Source: Flavobacteriaceae bacterium UJ101 (GTDB taxonomy: Bacteria; Bacteroidota; Bacteroidia; Flavobacteriales; UJ101). From it: DNA of 64,000 nucleotides. Below, piece by piece: positions 57,801-64,000 of this stretch. Each line of letters starts with the position of its first letter. The first letter of the stretch is position 1. Location: positions 2,924,501 through 2,988,500 of the forward strand of contig CP016269.1 in the NCBI GenBank assembly GCA_001880285.1, in the 5' to 3' direction. The notes beneath the pieces are model-generated. The model was not told where the DNA came from, ran no database searches, and was given only the letters and a program-made list of their open reading frames with translations. Position numbers and translations under genes: made by a program.

Positions 57801-58376
57801 TTGAGTTTTATCGGAGTATTCTTAGGGTTGGTTATTTCAGGAAAACCATTTGTTATTATGATGACAATGATGGGAATTATTTCACTGGCAGGAATTGTGG
57901 TGAATAATGGAGTAGTATTATTGGATTATACAGAGCTTTTAATTTCGCGTAAAAAACACGAATTACAAATTCCTGAAAATATTATGCTTCCTAAAGAACA
58001 TATATACGATGCTATTGTAGCAGGAGGGGTTTCGCGTTTGCGTCCGGTATTGTTAACCGCCATTACTACTGTTTTAGGACTAATGCCTCTTGCTGTAGGA
58101 TTAAATATTGATTTCTTTGGATTATTTAAAAATTTAAATCCTAATATCTATTTTGGAGGAGATAACGTTATTTTCTGGGGACCTTTAGCATGGACTGTAA
58201 TTTATGGTTTAACTTTTGCTACATTTTTAACTTTAATTATTGTTCCTGTAATGTACTATTTAGTTAATCAATTAAAATTATGGTATAGAGGGAAACAAGA
58301 AAAGAAAAAAAGACGCTCAAAATTTGACGATTATTTTGATGATAAAGCGGAAACAGGTCTTGATTCTATTAGATAA
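54855..58376 (+). CDS. RND efflux permease
   Basis: This 1173-residue inner-membrane pump has the HAE-type architecture. TM1 is at about 20-40, followed by a first periplasmic loop (ARENFPEIIETKIYVSS), TM2-6 (LVDNGIVVVENVYS is the TM4 proton-relay region, and ISTATTVAAFIPLGLWPG is conserved), a second loop, and TM7-12. About 100 extra hydrophobic residues sit in the middle (FLYTAILVGTGVLAIL, FGALLIFAAVFLWLYRF), making it longer than AcrB (1049). The substrate is unknown. It ends the operon; a strong terminator follows. Confidence 0.94.
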   Translation: MSDQNTKKEKQFGLSTWAINNRMTIYVMMALFLFMGESAYYNMARENFPEIIETKIYVSSLYAGNTAEDVEKLITDPLEEELKNISNVVEVTSTSQEDYSIITIEFDENISVESAKQKVKDEVDVVVADPDWPLSNGAKVEPNVFDLNMSEEQAIMNINLYGDYTTKQLKDYAELLQDEIETIPEIKEASIRGAQELEVEVAVDIYKMMGANVSFDNVINAINNGNLTVSGGNLISNKQRRNIRVIGEIERPSDLENFVVKSQNGAVYLKDIATISFKEEDKTTYAREMGNQVVMLDVKKRSGKNMVDAVEQVYEKIKEGEETYLPSDLKITVANDQKDRTVNQVDDLVNNIIFGVILVVGVLMFFLGFRNALFVGFAIPMSMFISFMILQMLGFTLNTMVLFAMVMGLGMLVDNGIVVVENVYSLMDERGMSAKEAAIQGVSEIAFPIIISTATTVAAFIPLGLWPGTMGQFMIYFPKTLSIVLGSSLFVAIFFNSMLTAEFMKTEEGKITNKALFLYTAILVGTGVLAILFGKLGSGVFGFGALLIFAAVFLWLYRFLLEPAANFFQNRILTWMERVYKSFLSFALKGWHAIAFLIGTFALLVFSIMLVGMAQPKVEFFPENKPNQIITYIEYPQGTDIEKTNAITKDVEKKIFDVLKQYTDDDGYNYMVESAVSQVGEGAGNPQTDGGSTAEMPHKGKITVSMREYKYRRGVDSEDIQKQIQEAVKGYPGVSITVEKDAAGPPAGYPVNIEITGNDYDELIITANDIKNYIENTGVDGIEDLRLDVTKSKPGIQVEVDRKKAGELGVAVGQVGLQIRRSLYGEKSGTYKKDGDDYDIYVRFNEENRYNINSLFNQQIVFRDQLSGQLKQVPLSAVTEKKNVSSFTAIKHRDLKRVVTVYSDVLPGYNATEIVNQLKGELKGFKTPNGVKFSFTGEMEEQEDNMMFLLSALASGLGLIMLLLVFQFNSISKPTIIMIAIFLSFIGVFLGLVISGKPFVIMMTMMGIISLAGIVVNNGVVLLDYTELLISRKKHELQIPENIMLPKEHIYDAIVAGGVSRLRPVLLTAITTVLGLMPLAVGLNIDFFGLFKNLNPNIYFGGDNVIFWGPLAWTVIYGLTFATFLTLIIVPVMYYLVNQLKLWYRGKQEKKKRRSKFDDYFDDKAETGLDSIR

Positions 58377-58706
58377 AATTATTAGGTAATATAAAATGAA
58401 AACTTCTAATCAAAATTGATTAGAAGTTTTTTTTATTTTAAAAAATAAATTACAGAAAAAAATATTTTTTTTCGATGAGTTTTTATGAGTGTTGATTTGA
58501 ATTTATTGCAAAACCTTTGTTTTAAAAGGGATTGAAAGGTTTTAAAAAATGAAATGTAAAAAAAATAAAAGTTTTTCAACAATTTGGTGTTAAAAAAAAG
58601 ATGCGGAAAATAAATTTTGTAGAAAAAGTTTAATGTAAATTTGAAACTTTGAATGGAAAATCAATTAATTAACTAATCATAAAAAACGTAAAATTAGCAG
58701 AAAAAA
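58377..58706 (+). other. 330-base gap before the ribonucleotide reductase
   Basis: After the RND terminator the gap is AT-rich. I saw no cobalamin riboswitch features, although the gene after it is B12-dependent. AAACCTTTG ... AAAGGTTTT (58510-58545) can pair loosely. TAAATTTG at 58635-58642 is a possible -7 box. Confidence 0.35.
58399..58437 (+). terminator. Terminator of the RND efflux operon
   Basis: A perfect 14-bp stem (AAACTTCTAATCAA) with a two-base loop is followed by a T run. Confidence 0.92.
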
Positions 58707-61283
58707 ATGGGCGATGTAAGTACGAAACAAAAAACATATACTTATGAGGAAGTTTTAGAGTCTTCAAAAAAGTATTTCAAGGAAGATGAATTAGCAGCAA
58801 CAACTTGGATGAATAAGTATGCTGTCAAAGATAATGAAGGAAAATTTACAGAGTTAACACCTGATGATATGCACAAGCGTATGGCAAAAGAATTTGCTAG
58901 AATTGAAGCTAACTATCATCTTGAAGATAAAAAAGAAGGACTTTCTGAATACGGAAAAAATAGAAAACCTTTAACAGAAAAGAAGATTTATAACTTATTT
59001 AAAGGTTTTGAGTATACCATTCCTCAGGGTAGTATTATGGCTGCTTTAGGAAATCAGTATATGATTGCTTCATTAAGTAACTGTGTGGTTGTACCACCTG
59101 TATACGATTCGTACGGTGGAATTTGTTATTCTGACCAACAATTAGCCCAATTATTTAAAAGACGTTGTGGTGCAGGAGTAGATCTTTCAGGATTACGTCC
59201 TAATAAAGCCAATGTTTCCAATGCTGCAGGAACTACAACAGGAGCAGCTTCTTTTATGCATCGTTTTTCTAACACAACACGTGAAGTAGCACAAAATGGT
59301 CGTAGAGGAGCTTTAATGTTAACAATAGATATTGCACATCCTGATGTGGAGGATTTTGTAACGATTAAACAAGATTTAACAAAAGTTACAGGAGCGAATA
59401 TCTCAGTTCGTCTTTCAGATGAATTTATGAATGCTGTAGTGAACGATACTGATTATACCTTACGTTGGCCTATCGATTCACCTGATCCAGAATATACAAA
59501 AGTGGTTCGTGCAAAAGATTTATGGAATACTGTAATTCGTTGTGCACATAATACAGCTGAACCAGGATTAATTTTCTGGGATCGTCAACATTGGTACTCA
59601 ACATCATCTGTTTATCCAGGTTTTGAAAATAGTTCTACTAATCCTTGTTCAGAAATTGCAATGCAAGGGGGAGATTCTTGTCGTTTAATTGCAGTGAACT
59701 TATATTCTTTTGTTGAAAATCCTTTTACTAAAGAAGCAAAATTTAATTTTGATAAATTTTATGAAGTGATTTACGAATCACAACATTTAATGGATAACTT
59801 AGTGGATCTAGAATTAGAAGCTGTAGATAAAATTATTGCTAAAGTTGATGGAGATCCAGAACCAGATTATATTAAAAGTGTTGAAAGAAAAACATGGGAA
59901 ACACTTCGTGATGCAGGGAAAAATGGGCGTCGAACAGGATTAGGTTTTACAGCTATTGCCGATTGTGTAGCAGCTTTAGGATTAAAAATTGACGGTAATG
60001 ATGCTTTAGCTGTAATTGATGAAATTATGAAAGTTAAATTACGTGGTGAATTTGATTCTTCTATCGATATGGCAATTGAACGAGGTACTTTTACAGGATT
60101 TAATAAAAAATATGAAGATACTTCTGAGTTCGTTCAAATGATGCAAAAAGAATTCAAAGATGTATACGAAAGAATGATGAAATACGGTCGTCGTAATATT
60201 TCAATTTCTACTGTAGCTCCAACAGGTTCTTTAAGTATGTTAGCCCAAACTTCTTCTGGAATTGAACCCGTATTTTTACTATCATATAAAAGAAGAAGAA
60301 AAATCAACCAAAATGATAAATCAGCAAAAGTAAGTTTTGTAGATGATTTAGGAGATGCATGGGAAGAGTTTGATGTATATCACAAAAAACTGGAAACTTG
60401 GATGCAAGTTACAGGAGAATCTGATATTGCAGATAGTCCTTATGCAGGAGCAACAGCACCTGAAATTGACTGGATGAAACGTGTGGAATTACAAGCTTTA
60501 GTTCAAAAATATACAACACATTCTATTAGCTCTACTATTAACTTAGCTTCTGATGTAAGTGTTGATCAAGTAGGTGATATTTATATTGAATCTTGGAAAC
60601 AAGGATTAAAAGGAATTACTGTTTACCGTGATGGATCTCGTTCAGGAGTATTGGTAGCAAATGATGATAAGAAAGATAAAGATAAAAAAGATTTAGAATC
60701 TGCTTTAGAAAATGTAGCTATTCAATTTAAAGAACATCATGCACCTACAAGACCTAAAAAATTAGAAGCTGAAATTTTACGTTTTCAAAATGATTATGAA
60801 AAATGGGTAGCAGTTATTGGTCTTCTAGAAGGACGCCCTTATGAAGTATTTACAGGTAAATTAGAAGATGCAATCTATGTTCCACAATACGTAGAAAAAG
60901 GTTGGGTAATCAAAAATAGAACAGAAGAAGGTGCTTCCCGTTACGATTTCCAATATATGGATAAAGATGGTTATCGTGTTACAATTGAAGGATTATCACG
61001 TTCCTTCAACAAAGAATATTGGAATTATGCTAAATTAATATCAGGAGTACTTCGTCATGGTATGCCAATTACATCTGCTGTAGATTTAATAGCTGATTTA
61101 AATTTATACGATGAACATATCAATACATGGAAAAATGGAGTAGCTCGTGCTTTGAAAAAGTATGTGACAGATGGTGCTACCATGAAAGATCACGCTTGTC
61201 CAAGCTGTGAAGATCCGAAAGGATTAGTCTTTGAAGAAGGCTGTATTGTTTGTAAAAGTTGTGGTTATTCTAAATGTGGATAA
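58707..61283 (+). CDS. nrdJ: Adenosylcobalamin-dependent (class II) ribonucleotide reductase
   Basis: NrdJ reduces ribonucleotides to deoxyribonucleotides using adenosylcobalamin and needs no oxygen. This 858-residue protein has SLSNCVVVPPVYDSYGGI, RCGAGVDLSGLRP, NPCSEIAMQGGDSCRL (active-site NxCxE) and APTGSLSMLAQTSSGIEPVF. It ends with a zinc-ribbon-like segment, CPSCEDPKG...CIVCKSCGYSKCG, which acts in re-reduction. A terminator separates it from the sigma-factor region. Confidence 0.94.
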   Translation: MGDVSTKQKTYTYEEVLESSKKYFKEDELAATTWMNKYAVKDNEGKFTELTPDDMHKRMAKEFARIEANYHLEDKKEGLSEYGKNRKPLTEKKIYNLFKGFEYTIPQGSIMAALGNQYMIASLSNCVVVPPVYDSYGGICYSDQQLAQLFKRRCGAGVDLSGLRPNKANVSNAAGTTTGAASFMHRFSNTTREVAQNGRRGALMLTIDIAHPDVEDFVTIKQDLTKVTGANISVRLSDEFMNAVVNDTDYTLRWPIDSPDPEYTKVVRAKDLWNTVIRCAHNTAEPGLIFWDRQHWYSTSSVYPGFENSSTNPCSEIAMQGGDSCRLIAVNLYSFVENPFTKEAKFNFDKFYEVIYESQHLMDNLVDLELEAVDKIIAKVDGDPEPDYIKSVERKTWETLRDAGKNGRRTGLGFTAIADCVAALGLKIDGNDALAVIDEIMKVKLRGEFDSSIDMAIERGTFTGFNKKYEDTSEFVQMMQKEFKDVYERMMKYGRRNISISTVAPTGSLSMLAQTSSGIEPVFLLSYKRRRKINQNDKSAKVSFVDDLGDAWEEFDVYHKKLETWMQVTGESDIADSPYAGATAPEIDWMKRVELQALVQKYTTHSISSTINLASDVSVDQVGDIYIESWKQGLKGITVYRDGSRSGVLVANDDKKDKDKKDLESALENVAIQFKEHHAPTRPKKLEAEILRFQNDYEKWVAVIGLLEGRPYEVFTGKLEDAIYVPQYVEKGWVIKNRTEEGASRYDFQYMDKDGYRVTIEGLSRSFNKEYWNYAKLISGVLRHGMPITSAVDLIADLNLYDEHINTWKNGVARALKKYVTDGATMKDHACPSCEDPKGLVFEEGCIVCKSCGYSKCG

Positions 61284-61310
61284 CCCTATAATTAAATAGT
61301 TTAGATTGAA

Positions 61311-61346
61311 AAACATCCCGAATTTATTTCGGGATGTTTTTTATTT
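61311..61346 (+). terminator. Terminator after nrdJ
   Basis: AAACATCCCGAA pairs with TTCGGGATGTTT around a 5-base loop and is followed by T residues. Confidence 0.92.
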
Positions 61347-61357
61347 TATAAATAATA

Positions 61358-61386
61358 TGCATCATTTTTTTTATTTCTCGTCTTAG
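61358..61386 (+). promoter_or_regulatory. ECF-type promoter 1 (oxidoreductase)
   Basis: TGCATC, 15 bases, then CGTCTTAG, 26 bases before the ATG. CGTC is a common ECF -10 core. The same element with the same spacing occurs at 62747 and 63779. Confidence 0.7.
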
Positions 61387-61411
61387 ATAGTGAATTAAAA
61401 AATTAGTAAAG

Positions 61412-62731
61412 ATGCAAAATAATACATTACCTATAGCAATAATTGGAGGAGGTCCAATAGGGTTAGCGGCAGCAGCACATTTAACAAAAAGAAAAATCCC
61501 TTTTATATTATTTGAAGCAGGAGAATCAGTTGGAAGTAATTTTTTGTCTTGGGGACATGTTCGAGTATTCTCTCCTTGGAGATATAATGTTGATCAAGTA
61601 GCGAAAGAGTTATTGCTGGAAACAGGTTGGTCAATGCCTAATGAAGAAGGTATTCCAACAGGTAGAGAATTAGTAGAAGATTATTTTATACCTCTTTCTG
61701 AACATTCTTCAATTAAACCTCATATTCATTTAAATACGAAAGTGGAATCCATAGGAAGAAAAGGGCTTGATAAAGTAAAAACAGCAGGAAGAGAAATAAA
61801 ACCGTTTGTTATAAAAGTAAATGAAAAGGGCATAATAAAATATTACGAAGCAAAAGGTGTAATCGATTCTTCAGGAACTTGGAATCAACCGAATCCTATT
61901 GGTTCAGGTGGAGTTTTGGCAGAAGGAGAACAAGAGTTGAAAGATGCTATTTATTATGGAATTCCTAATGTTAAGCAAGATGCTTTAGAGCGTTACAAAA
62001 ACAAAAATGTTTTGGTTGTAGGAGGAGGGCATTCGGCAATTAATGTTCTTTTAGATTTAGCAGATGTTCAAAAAGAGTATCCTAAAACACAGATTAATTG
62101 GGTTCTGAGAAAAAAAGACCTTGCCACAGTTTACGGTGGTAAAGAAGATGATGCATTGGAGGCAAGAGGTACATTAGGTATCCGAATTGAAAAATTAGTT
62201 AACAGTGGAAAATTAAATGTTTATACACCCTTCCATATTTTAAAATTATTTAAAAATGATCAAGGAATTCAAATAGAAGGAACTTTGAATGGAAAAATAG
62301 AGCATATCCAAAATATTGATGAAATTATCAGTAATACGGGTTCAAGACCTAATTTGGAGATGATACGGGAAATTCGAATTGATTTAGATGCATCACTAGA
62401 AGCTGTTTTTGATTTGGCAGAATTGATTGATCCCAATATTCATAGTTGTGGAACTGTTAGACCTCATGGAGAAAAAGAATTAAGACACCCTGAAAAAGAT
62501 TTTTACATTGTTGGCTCTAAAAGTTATGGAAGAGCACCTACATTTTTAATGGCTACAGGTTATGAACAAGTACGTTCCATTGTTGCCTATATGGATGGTG
62601 ATATTGAAGCAGCAGAAAGAGTTGAATTAAACTTACCTCAAACAGGTGTATGTAGTTCCAATATTGGAAGTGAGCTTAATGATTGCTGTTCAACAGAAAA
62701 AGAAAATACTACTATAACAAGTTGTTGCTAA
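61412..62731 (+). CDS. Flavin-dependent oxidoreductase with Cys-rich tail
   Basis: This 439-residue protein has two dinucleotide-binding motifs: PIAIIGGGPIGLAAAAHL at the N-terminus (FAD) and VLVVGGGHSAINVLLDLA at about 207 (NAD(P)H). It resembles flavin monooxygenase/thioredoxin-reductase-like proteins, but no redox CxxC is seen in the core. The last 28 residues are an appended tail (GVCSSNIGSEL, NDCCST, ending TSCC) with five cysteines. Such enzymes are known in arsenic operons (ArsO type), but the substrate here is unproven. It is preceded by the shared ECF promoter and followed by the Cys-peptide genes. Confidence 0.82.
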   Translation: MQNNTLPIAIIGGGPIGLAAAAHLTKRKIPFILFEAGESVGSNFLSWGHVRVFSPWRYNVDQVAKELLLETGWSMPNEEGIPTGRELVEDYFIPLSEHSSIKPHIHLNTKVESIGRKGLDKVKTAGREIKPFVIKVNEKGIIKYYEAKGVIDSSGTWNQPNPIGSGGVLAEGEQELKDAIYYGIPNVKQDALERYKNKNVLVVGGGHSAINVLLDLADVQKEYPKTQINWVLRKKDLATVYGGKEDDALEARGTLGIRIEKLVNSGKLNVYTPFHILKLFKNDQGIQIEGTLNGKIEHIQNIDEIISNTGSRPNLEMIREIRIDLDASLEAVFDLAELIDPNIHSCGTVRPHGEKELRHPEKDFYIVGSKSYGRAPTFLMATGYEQVRSIVAYMDGDIEAAERVELNLPQTGVCSSNIGSELNDCCSTEKENTTITSCC

Positions 62732-62746
62732 AATTTTTAAATATTC

Positions 62747-62775
62747 TGCATCATTTTAAAAAACAAACGTCTTAG
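62747..62775 (+). promoter_or_regulatory. ECF-type promoter 2 (Cys peptides)
   Basis: TGCATC-N15-CGTCTTAG again, 35 bases before the ATG of the 51-residue peptide. The base after TGCATC continues ATTTT in all three copies. Confidence 0.72.
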
Positions 62776-62810
62776 TAAATAGAAAAACAAAATATAAAAA
62801 ATATCAAATT

Positions 62811-62966
62811 ATGAAAACGAATAAAAGAAATTCTCAAGAAACAGTAAAACAACAAGGAGGAGGATGCTGTGCCTCAGTTCCTGAAGTAAAAATAACAACA
62901 CCAATATCATGTTGTGGAAATGAAAAGAGAGAAGAAGAAAATATTCAAGAAAATAAGTGTTGTTAA
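62811..62966 (+). CDS. Cys-rich small peptide 1 (51 residues)
   Basis: The ORF begins MKTNKRNSQETVKQQGGGCC, continues with ASVPEVKITTPISCCGNEKR and ends NIQENKCC. Six cysteines form three CC pairs; the rest is Lys/Glu/Gln-rich with no hydrophobic segment. The start codon sits 35 bases after the ECF-type promoter, and the ORF is on the same strand as its neighbours. It could be a metal- or metalloid-binding peptide or a modified-peptide precursor. No family is recognised. Confidence 0.72.
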   Translation: MKTNKRNSQETVKQQGGGCCASVPEVKITTPISCCGNEKREEENIQENKCC

Positions 62967-63009
62967 AAACAACAAACAAATCAAATATTAATCATTAAAA
63001 CATATCATT

Positions 63010-63090
63010 ATGAAAACAAAAGAAATAATAGTAAAAGGTAGAAACAATTGTTGTGATTCTGGATGTTGTGGTGGGTCAGGATGCTGCTAA
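63010..63090 (+). CDS. Cys-rich small peptide 2 (26 residues)
   Basis: The ORF begins MKTKEIIVKGRNNCCDSG and ends CCGGSGCC. Six of 26 residues are cysteine, in three pairs. The MKT start and the CC end match peptide 1, 43 bases upstream, and a terminator follows at 63118. It is too short to be sure of, but shared features and position make it likely to be expressed. Confidence 0.65.
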   Translation: MKTKEIIVKGRNNCCDSGCCGGSGCC

Positions 63091-63117
63091 ACACTCAGAC
63101 AATAATATCAGACTTAA

Positions 63118-63146
63118 AAAGCTCTCTAAAAATAGAGAGCTTTATC
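63118..63146 (+). terminator. Terminator after the Cys-peptide genes
   Basis: AAAGCTCTCTA and its complement form an 11-bp stem around AAAA. Only three T residues follow directly. Confidence 0.75.
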
Positions 63147-63219
63147 CATTATATTTTATGTGATTTTTTATTTTTAAATAAGGTTTCATACTCATTATTT
63201 ATTAATTTTATCATTAAAA

Positions 63220-63759
63220 ATGCAAAATCAAATAGAACAACTATATAAACCTCTTTTCTTTTACATCAGAAAAAGAATTAATAATCAGGAGGATGCTGAA
63301 GACTTAACCCAAGAAGTTTTTTATAAACTAGCTAAGTCTAATCAAGAAGAGGTGGAGAACTTAAAAAGTTGGGTGTATGCTATTGCCAAGAATACTATAA
63401 CTGATTATTATCGAAAGAAGAAAATGATCACACAAGAAGTGGAGGATATTTCTTTTCCTGAAGATCACGAAGATCATGAAGCATCAAAAGAATTAAGTCA
63501 ATGCGTTACGTCATTTGTTAATGCTCTTCCTGAGGAGGATAGAGCTATTATGACACTTTCTGAATTAGAAAATGTTTCTCAAAAAGAAATTGCAGCACAA
63601 TTGGATATGAATTATGTAACGGTTCGCTCAAAAATTCAACGTGGTAGAAAAAAATTAAAAGAATTATTTTCAGATTGTTGTGTGATACTTCAAGGAGGAA
63701 AAGGAAGTATTTTGGATTACGAACAAAAAGAAGATTGTAAAGGAAAAACTTCATGTTAA
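63220..63759 (+). CDS. ECF sigma factor, SigZ-like, with Cys-rich tail
   Basis: This 179-residue sigma-70 family protein has region 2 (about 5-70: RINNQEDAEDLTQEVFYKL, LKSWVYAIAKNTITDYYRK) and region 4 (about 108-150: ALPEEDRAIMTLSELENVSQ, KEIAAQLDMNYVTVRSKIQRG). The last 28 residues have DCC, a DYEQK segment and a final DCKGKTSC, the Cys-rich tail seen in SigZ-type factors. No anti-sigma gene is adjacent, so the tail itself may sense thiols or metals. Three copies of a matching ECF promoter surround it. No such promoter was found before this gene itself. Confidence 0.9.
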   Translation: MQNQIEQLYKPLFFYIRKRINNQEDAEDLTQEVFYKLAKSNQEEVENLKSWVYAIAKNTITDYYRKKKMITQEVEDISFPEDHEDHEASKELSQCVTSFVNALPEEDRAIMTLSELENVSQKEIAAQLDMNYVTVRSKIQRGRKKLKELFSDCCVILQGGKGSILDYEQKEDCKGKTSC

Positions 63760-63778
63760 AAAATATATTTGGCTCTAA

Positions 63779-63806
63779 TGCATCATTTTAAATTTTTATC
63801 GTCTAC
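63779..63806 (+). promoter_or_regulatory. ECF-type promoter 3 (C-S lyase)
   Basis: TGCATC, 15 bases, then CGTCTAC, 27 bases before the ATG. Its -10 half differs slightly (CGTCTAC instead of CGTCTTA). Confidence 0.68.
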
Positions 63807-63833
63807 TTTAAATAGAACTATAAAATAAAAAAA

Positions 63834-64000
63834 ATGAACCAGTTTGATCAAATTAATAAAAATTTTGAGCACAAATTTGCTAAAGAAAATCCTAGAATGC
63901 TTCATTACTTATTTGAAACACAAGATGTTTTGCCATTTTGGATTGCAGATATGGATTTTACGGTTGCAGAGCCTATAACAAAAGAGTTAAAAAGACTTGT
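63834..64000 (+). CDS. PatB/MalY-type C-S lyase (N-terminus only)
   Basis: The ORF runs off the window end after about 55 codons. MNQFDQINKNFEHKFAKENP, then DVLPFWIADMDFTVAEPI, is the opening of PLP-dependent cystathionine beta-lyases of the PatB/MalY class (WxADMDF motif). These enzymes cleave C-S bonds in cystathionine or cysteine conjugates. The gene carries the shared ECF promoter, linking it to the Cys peptides and the oxidoreductase. Confidence 0.82.
   Translation, partial: MNQFDQINKNFEHKFAKENPRMLHYLFETQDVLPFWIADMDFTVAEPITKELKRL

Noticed and set aside
58437-58706. Cobalamin riboswitch before nrdJ
   Set aside because: A B12-dependent enzyme made me look for one, but I could not find a B12-box-like GCCACTG core or a matching fold.

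Overview
The window is chromosomal DNA from a low-GC member of the Bacteroidota, most likely class Flavobacteriia. Four things point there: many genes carry the TAnnTTTG -7 promoter box of this phylum; rho has a long Asn/Lys-rich insert and sits beside a DUF4293 gene; the 2-oxoacid dehydrogenase E1 subunits are fused; and the arginine pathway uses the acetyl-/succinyl-ornithine carbamoyltransferase type. No rRNA, tRNA, CRISPR array, insertion sequence or prophage was recognised.

Layout. 0.1-3.7 kb: two paralogous secreted surface proteins with near-identical promoters. 3.7-10.7 kb: pabB, fused E1 dehydrogenase, DUF4293 gene, rho, tpx. 10.8-19.5 kb: a purine operon purL-purE-purC-(four-helix-bundle ORF)-purF-DUF2461-purM. 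19.6-25.3 kb: a small zinc-ribbon ORF, a YgiQ radical SAM gene, then argE-argB-DinB-argF'. 25.5-30.7 kb: a lipoprotein, an amidohydrolase, a membrane protein and an APC permease, which separate the two halves of the arginine/carbamoyl-phosphate cluster. 30.8-39.4 kb: carB-carA-argD-argC-argG-GNAT, preceded by a short Arg-containing leader ORF and a foldable leader that looks like an attenuator. 39.6-50.4 kb: yceI-like lipoprotein, ABC ATPase, NlpC/P60-like lipoprotein, thrS-infC-rpmI-rplT, a TPR protein, LptF/G permease, tgt, and an NSS transporter with its 31-residue MetS-type subunit. 50.6-58.4 kb: polyprenyl synthase, divergent from a tetR-tolC-adaptor-RND efflux operon. 58.7-61.3 kb: B12-dependent ribonucleotide reductase.

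The most unusual region is 61.35-64.0 kb. A flavin-dependent oxidoreductase, two very small cysteine-rich peptides, a SigZ-like ECF sigma factor and a PatB/MalY-type C-S lyase lie together. Three transcription units carry the same element, TGCATC-N15-CGTCT, 33-43 bases before a start codon. This looks like the promoter of the neighbouring sigma factor. The oxidoreductase and both peptides end in Cys-Cys, and the sigma factor has a Cys-rich tail. I read this as a small autonomous thiol, metal or metalloid response system; its chemistry is unknown.

A second theme is a set of short-word repeat mosaics in spacers, and even inside genes (purL, the purF N-terminus), concentrated in the purine operon. 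One pair forms a 13-bp inverted repeat around the four-helix-bundle ORF, which resembles the intervening sequences of 23S rRNA genes. A third theme is non-standard initiation: infC appears to start at AUA, argB at UUG, and several genes start within a few bases of the predicted transcript start.
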